Below are positions 46,185 through 48,039 of a stretch of DNA of 48,039 nucleotides, piece by piece. Source of the DNA: an uncultured Myxococcales bacterium (GTDB lineage Bacteria > Myxococcota_A > UBA9042); the NCBI GenBank assembly GCA_903955385.1, contig CAJBNH010000039.1, forward strand, positions 1 to 48,039. Reading direction: 5' to 3'. Under the pieces are notes generated by a model. That model did not search any database. It was not told where the DNA came from and saw only the letters and a program-made list of their open reading frames with translations. The position numbers were made by a program, and so were the translations under genes. The stretch's first letter is position 1. Every line of letters begins with the position of its first letter.

Positions 46185-47312
46185 CTAACCGCCAATCGCG
46201 CTCATCGACTCTGGCGTGGCGACGGCGACCTCAAACCGATGCGCGTCGACCTTGCCCGTCAACGCCCCCCGGATCGCCGCTTGAAGGTCGGCATCGTCTC
46301 GACCTGCGCGCATCAGGTCCCGCAGTGACAGCGTCCCCGGAGCCGACAGACACTCCCTCAACGTACCCGTCGAAGAAAGGCGCACGCGGTTGCACGTCTG
46401 GCAGAACTTCTCGCTCAGCGCCGAGATGAAGCCCAGCCGTACTTCGACTCCGTCGCTGCGCCGTCGCCCGCGCCACGCCACGGCAGGTCCACCGCCGACC
46501 GGTGGCGGCCCGGGCTCAGGTGAAAGCTCCCAATGCTCGGCAAGCAACGCGCGGACGTCTGCGGCGGGGAACCACTTGTCCGGCCCCCAGGCGGCGTCGA
46601 TGCCGACCGGCATGTACTCGATACAACGCAGGATATGGCCATTCGCCGCGGCATAGTCGGCCAACGGCAAGACGTCGCGCTCGTTGATCCCGCGCAACAC
46701 GACCATGTTCAGCTTGATGTCGCGAAAGCCCGCCGACTGCGCCGACTGCAGCCCGTTCAGCACTGCGGCAACGTCGCCCTGCCGTGTCAGTTCAGCGAAT
46801 CGCTTGGGGTCCAGCGTGTCGATCGACACATTCAGTCGCTGCAGTCCCGCCCGTCGCAGGTCCGCCGCCAACTCGCCCAACAGATGACCGTTGGTCGTCA
46901 TGGCCAGGTCCTCGACCCCTGGAACTGCCGCCAGCCGTGCCACCAGATCCGCGATCCCGCGCCGCACCAACGGCTCGCCGCCGGTCAGGCGAACCCTGCG
47001 CACGCCCAGCGACACGAACAGCCGGGTCAACCGCTCCAGCTCATCGAACGAGAGCAAGTCGGCGCGGGGCACGACGTCCACACCCGTGACCGGCATGCAG
47101 TACGCGCAACGGTAGTTGCAGCGGTCGGTCACGCTGATGCGCAGGTACGAGACGGTGCGCGCCTGCAGATCCACAAGATCGTAGGGATTCCCAGCAACCT
47201 CCGGCGCCAGCAACCGCCTGTGTGCCGGGTCAGAAACCGCGTTGGCCCCGAGCGAAAGCGCGGTAACGGCCGTGCGAGAAGCGGTTTCCGCGAGAGACGG
47301 ACGGTCGGTCAC
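46185..47312 (-). CDS. moaA: GTP 3',8-cyclase (molybdenum cofactor synthesis)
   Basis: 375 residues from a GTG at 47312. Radical-SAM enzyme that makes the precursor of cyclic pyranopterin. N-terminal 4Fe-4S cluster Cys65, Cys69, Cys72 in CNYRCAYC; SAM-binding RRVRLTGGEPLVRRGI; the C-terminal cluster CQTCNRVRLSSTGTLRECL; and the essential terminal Gly-Gly (SAIGG). An extra 45 residues precede the usual start (LLAPEVAGNPYDLVDLQART). Its start overlaps the small gene upstream by four bases (GTGA). No other moa/moe gene is adjacent, though the E1/JAMM pair lies 4-6 kb away. Confidence 0.95.
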   Translation of the reverse strand: MTDRPSLAETASRTAVTALSLGANAVSDPAHRRLLAPEVAGNPYDLVDLQARTVSYLRISVTDRCNYRCAYCMPVTGVDVVPRADLLSFDELERLTRLFVSLGVRRVRLTGGEPLVRRGIADLVARLAAVPGVEDLAMTTNGHLLGELAADLRRAGLQRLNVSIDTLDPKRFAELTRQGDVAAVLNGLQSAQSAGFRDIKLNMVVLRGINERDVLPLADYAAANGHILRCIEYMPVGIDAAWGPDKWFPAADVRALLAEHWELSPEPGPPPVGGGPAVAWRGRRRSDGVEVRLGFISALSEKFCQTCNRVRLSSTGTLRECLSAPGTLSLRDLMRAGRDDADLQAAIRGALTGKVDAHRFEVAVATPESMSAIGG

Positions 47313-47551
47313 GCCGCCTCCCCGCCCGCCGCGACGATCTCGACCACGCCGCCCAACAGCCGGTACTCCGCTGCGACGTGCTCCGCCGACGCCCTTTCTT
47401 CATACCGCGCGACGTTCTGGGGGCCGACGGTCAGCTTGGCCAGCAGAGCCAACCGCGCGACGTGGTCCAACCCCGGATTGTGCTTCTGAACGACGCGCTC
47501 AGCGCGCTCATGGTGGTGGTGCGGCAGCGAGACCAGCTTGACGTCGTACAT
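47309..47551 (-). CDS. Small protein co-translated with moaA
   Basis: 80 residues with a strong AAGGAG site. Pattern MYDVKLVSLPHHHHERAERV, then a helix, then SAEHVAAEYRLLGGVVEIVA: the order beta-alpha-alpha-beta and the final xxAxxxxxLxxxGxxVEI are like the C-terminal domain of ribosomal bL12 or ClpS-like adaptors. A run of four His is notable and could bind metal. It ends AAGGEAA. Its stop overlaps the moaA start (GTGA), so both are translated together. Function unknown; a MoaD-like carrier is unlikely from the fold but not excluded. Confidence 0.7.
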   Translation of the reverse strand: MYDVKLVSLPHHHHERAERVVQKHNPGLDHVARLALLAKLTVGPQNVARYEERASAEHVAAEYRLLGGVVEIVAAGGEAA

Positions 47552-47820
47552 CGCGCACTCCTTGTCGGTTCGAAGGACCGATGGGTAGCATCGCCGCCGA
47601 CGGCAGGCCGGTCAACGATGTGTGCAAAGGCCACGATGCGACAAGCGATTGTGCACGCACCCCCGACGTGGCCGGGATGAAACGATGCGGTGGGGCCAGT
47701 GCGCCCTTCAAGGGCCTGCCCTCTTTGACGCGCAAGAAGCGGGAAGCTATCGTTTGAGGCCCCCCCGACACGTCTGGAAGGGCGCCGTACAGGTGGCCCG
47801 TCCTCAGCGAGGAGTCTCCC
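47552..47820. other. 269-base divergent intergenic region
   Basis: Between the minus-strand small gene/moaA unit and the plus-strand lipoprotein. A GCCCTTCAAGGGC palindrome (47704-47716) precedes the promoter at 47725-47753. No other gene is visible. Confidence 0.5.
47725..47753 (+). promoter_or_regulatory. Good sigma70-like promoter of the last lipoprotein
   Basis: TTGACG (47725-47730), exactly 17 bases, TATCGT (47748-47753). The predicted transcript would start near 47760, leaving a leader of about 60 bases before the ATG at 47821. It is the best promoter match in the window. Confidence 0.6.
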
Positions 47821-48039
47821 ATGCGCACCCAGTGGCTCGTGCCGTTCGTCATCGTCCTCGGATTTGCTGGCTGCGGCCAACTCGTCGTGCCGGCAGGGTC
47901 TCCGCCCGACGCTGTGGCGGACGCCGACGACACCACCACGGACACGGCGGGCACGGACGCCAGCGTCGATGCGCCGGAACCCGACGCCACGGACCACGAC
48001 GTCAATCCGGTCGACGTCGTTCAAGGCAACGAGTGCGAG
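47821..48039 (+). CDS. Asp/Thr-linker lipoprotein, 3' end beyond the window
   Basis: 73 codons are visible, open to the end of the window. GAGGAG sits well before the ATG. The signal MRTQWLVPFVIVLGFAGCGQ has a clean lipobox (Cys18), followed by an Asp/Thr/Val-rich linker (AVADADDTTTDTAGTDASVD and on). Just before the window ends comes NECE, the likely first cysteine of a Cys-rich domain like those at 12881-13669 and 32395-33918. It is therefore probably another member of that surface family. Confidence 0.8.
   Translation, partial: MRTQWLVPFVIVLGFAGCGQLVVPAGSPPDAVADADDTTTDTAGTDASVDAPEPDATDHDVNPVDVVQGNECE

Noticed and set aside
47309-47551. The 80-residue gene as MoaD
   Set aside because: MoaD ends exactly in Gly-Gly and has a beta-grasp pattern; this protein has three residues after GG and a bL12-like pattern. 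Kept only as a weak idea in the findings.

Overview
The window is about 48 kb of GC-rich (by eye roughly two thirds G+C), densely coding bacterial chromosome. Lipoproteins with Asp/Thr-rich linkers and Cys-rich repeats, an OmpA-like protein, a long M16 peptidase and an anchored GH57 enzyme indicate a Gram-negative, predatory-delta type lineage. Myxococcota or Bradymonadota is my inference; no rRNA or marker-gene comparison was possible. I saw no rRNA, tRNA or CRISPR array.

Layout. 1-612 is the end of a DUF350-like membrane protein. 613-7101 is an accessory stretch: a frameshifted remnant, a nucleotidyltransferase with a small partner, a palindromic MITE-like repeat, a Cys-rich lipoprotein, an IS110-family transposase with long non-coding flanks, a decayed IS91-type transposase carrying two copies of a 54-bp insert, a RAYT (Y1/HUH) transposase framed by inverted REP-like hairpins, and an unknown gene. 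7206-11245 has phosphoglucomutase facing folC and a TPR lipoprotein. 11436-15849 holds envelope and secreted proteins plus a metallo-beta-lactamase-fold hydrolase. 15864-18433 is a one-carbon cluster (folD, gcvT, gcvH). 18527-21588 has ompA-like and aspS on the minus strand. 21728-32382 is a long plus-strand run: M16 peptidase, HEAT protein, dapA, PP2C phosphatase, two fold-type-II PLP enzymes, an isovaleryl-CoA-dehydrogenase-like enzyme and a PduO-type cobalamin adenosyltransferase. 32395-39342 encodes secreted proteins: two Cys-rich lipoproteins either side of a GH57 lipoprotein. 39552-40496 is a duplicated CcmH-like protein.

44735-40509 is a compact minus-strand run: lipoprotein, trpS, VTT-domain membrane protein, E1-like (ThiF/MoeB) enzyme, and a degenerate-E1/JAMM fusion. 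The last three genes overlap or nearly touch. A rhomboid protease, moaA with an overlapping 80-residue gene, and the start of another Asp-rich lipoprotein with a good sigma70-like promoter close the window.

Most interesting candidates: (1) the active E1 plus inactive-E1-JAMM pair, in which the usual RYxRQ arginine finger has moved to the inactive partner; (2) the RAYT unit with hairpins showing compensatory changes; (3) the duplicated 54-bp insert inside the IS91-type relic; (4) the family of Asp/Thr-linker Cys-rich lipoproteins.
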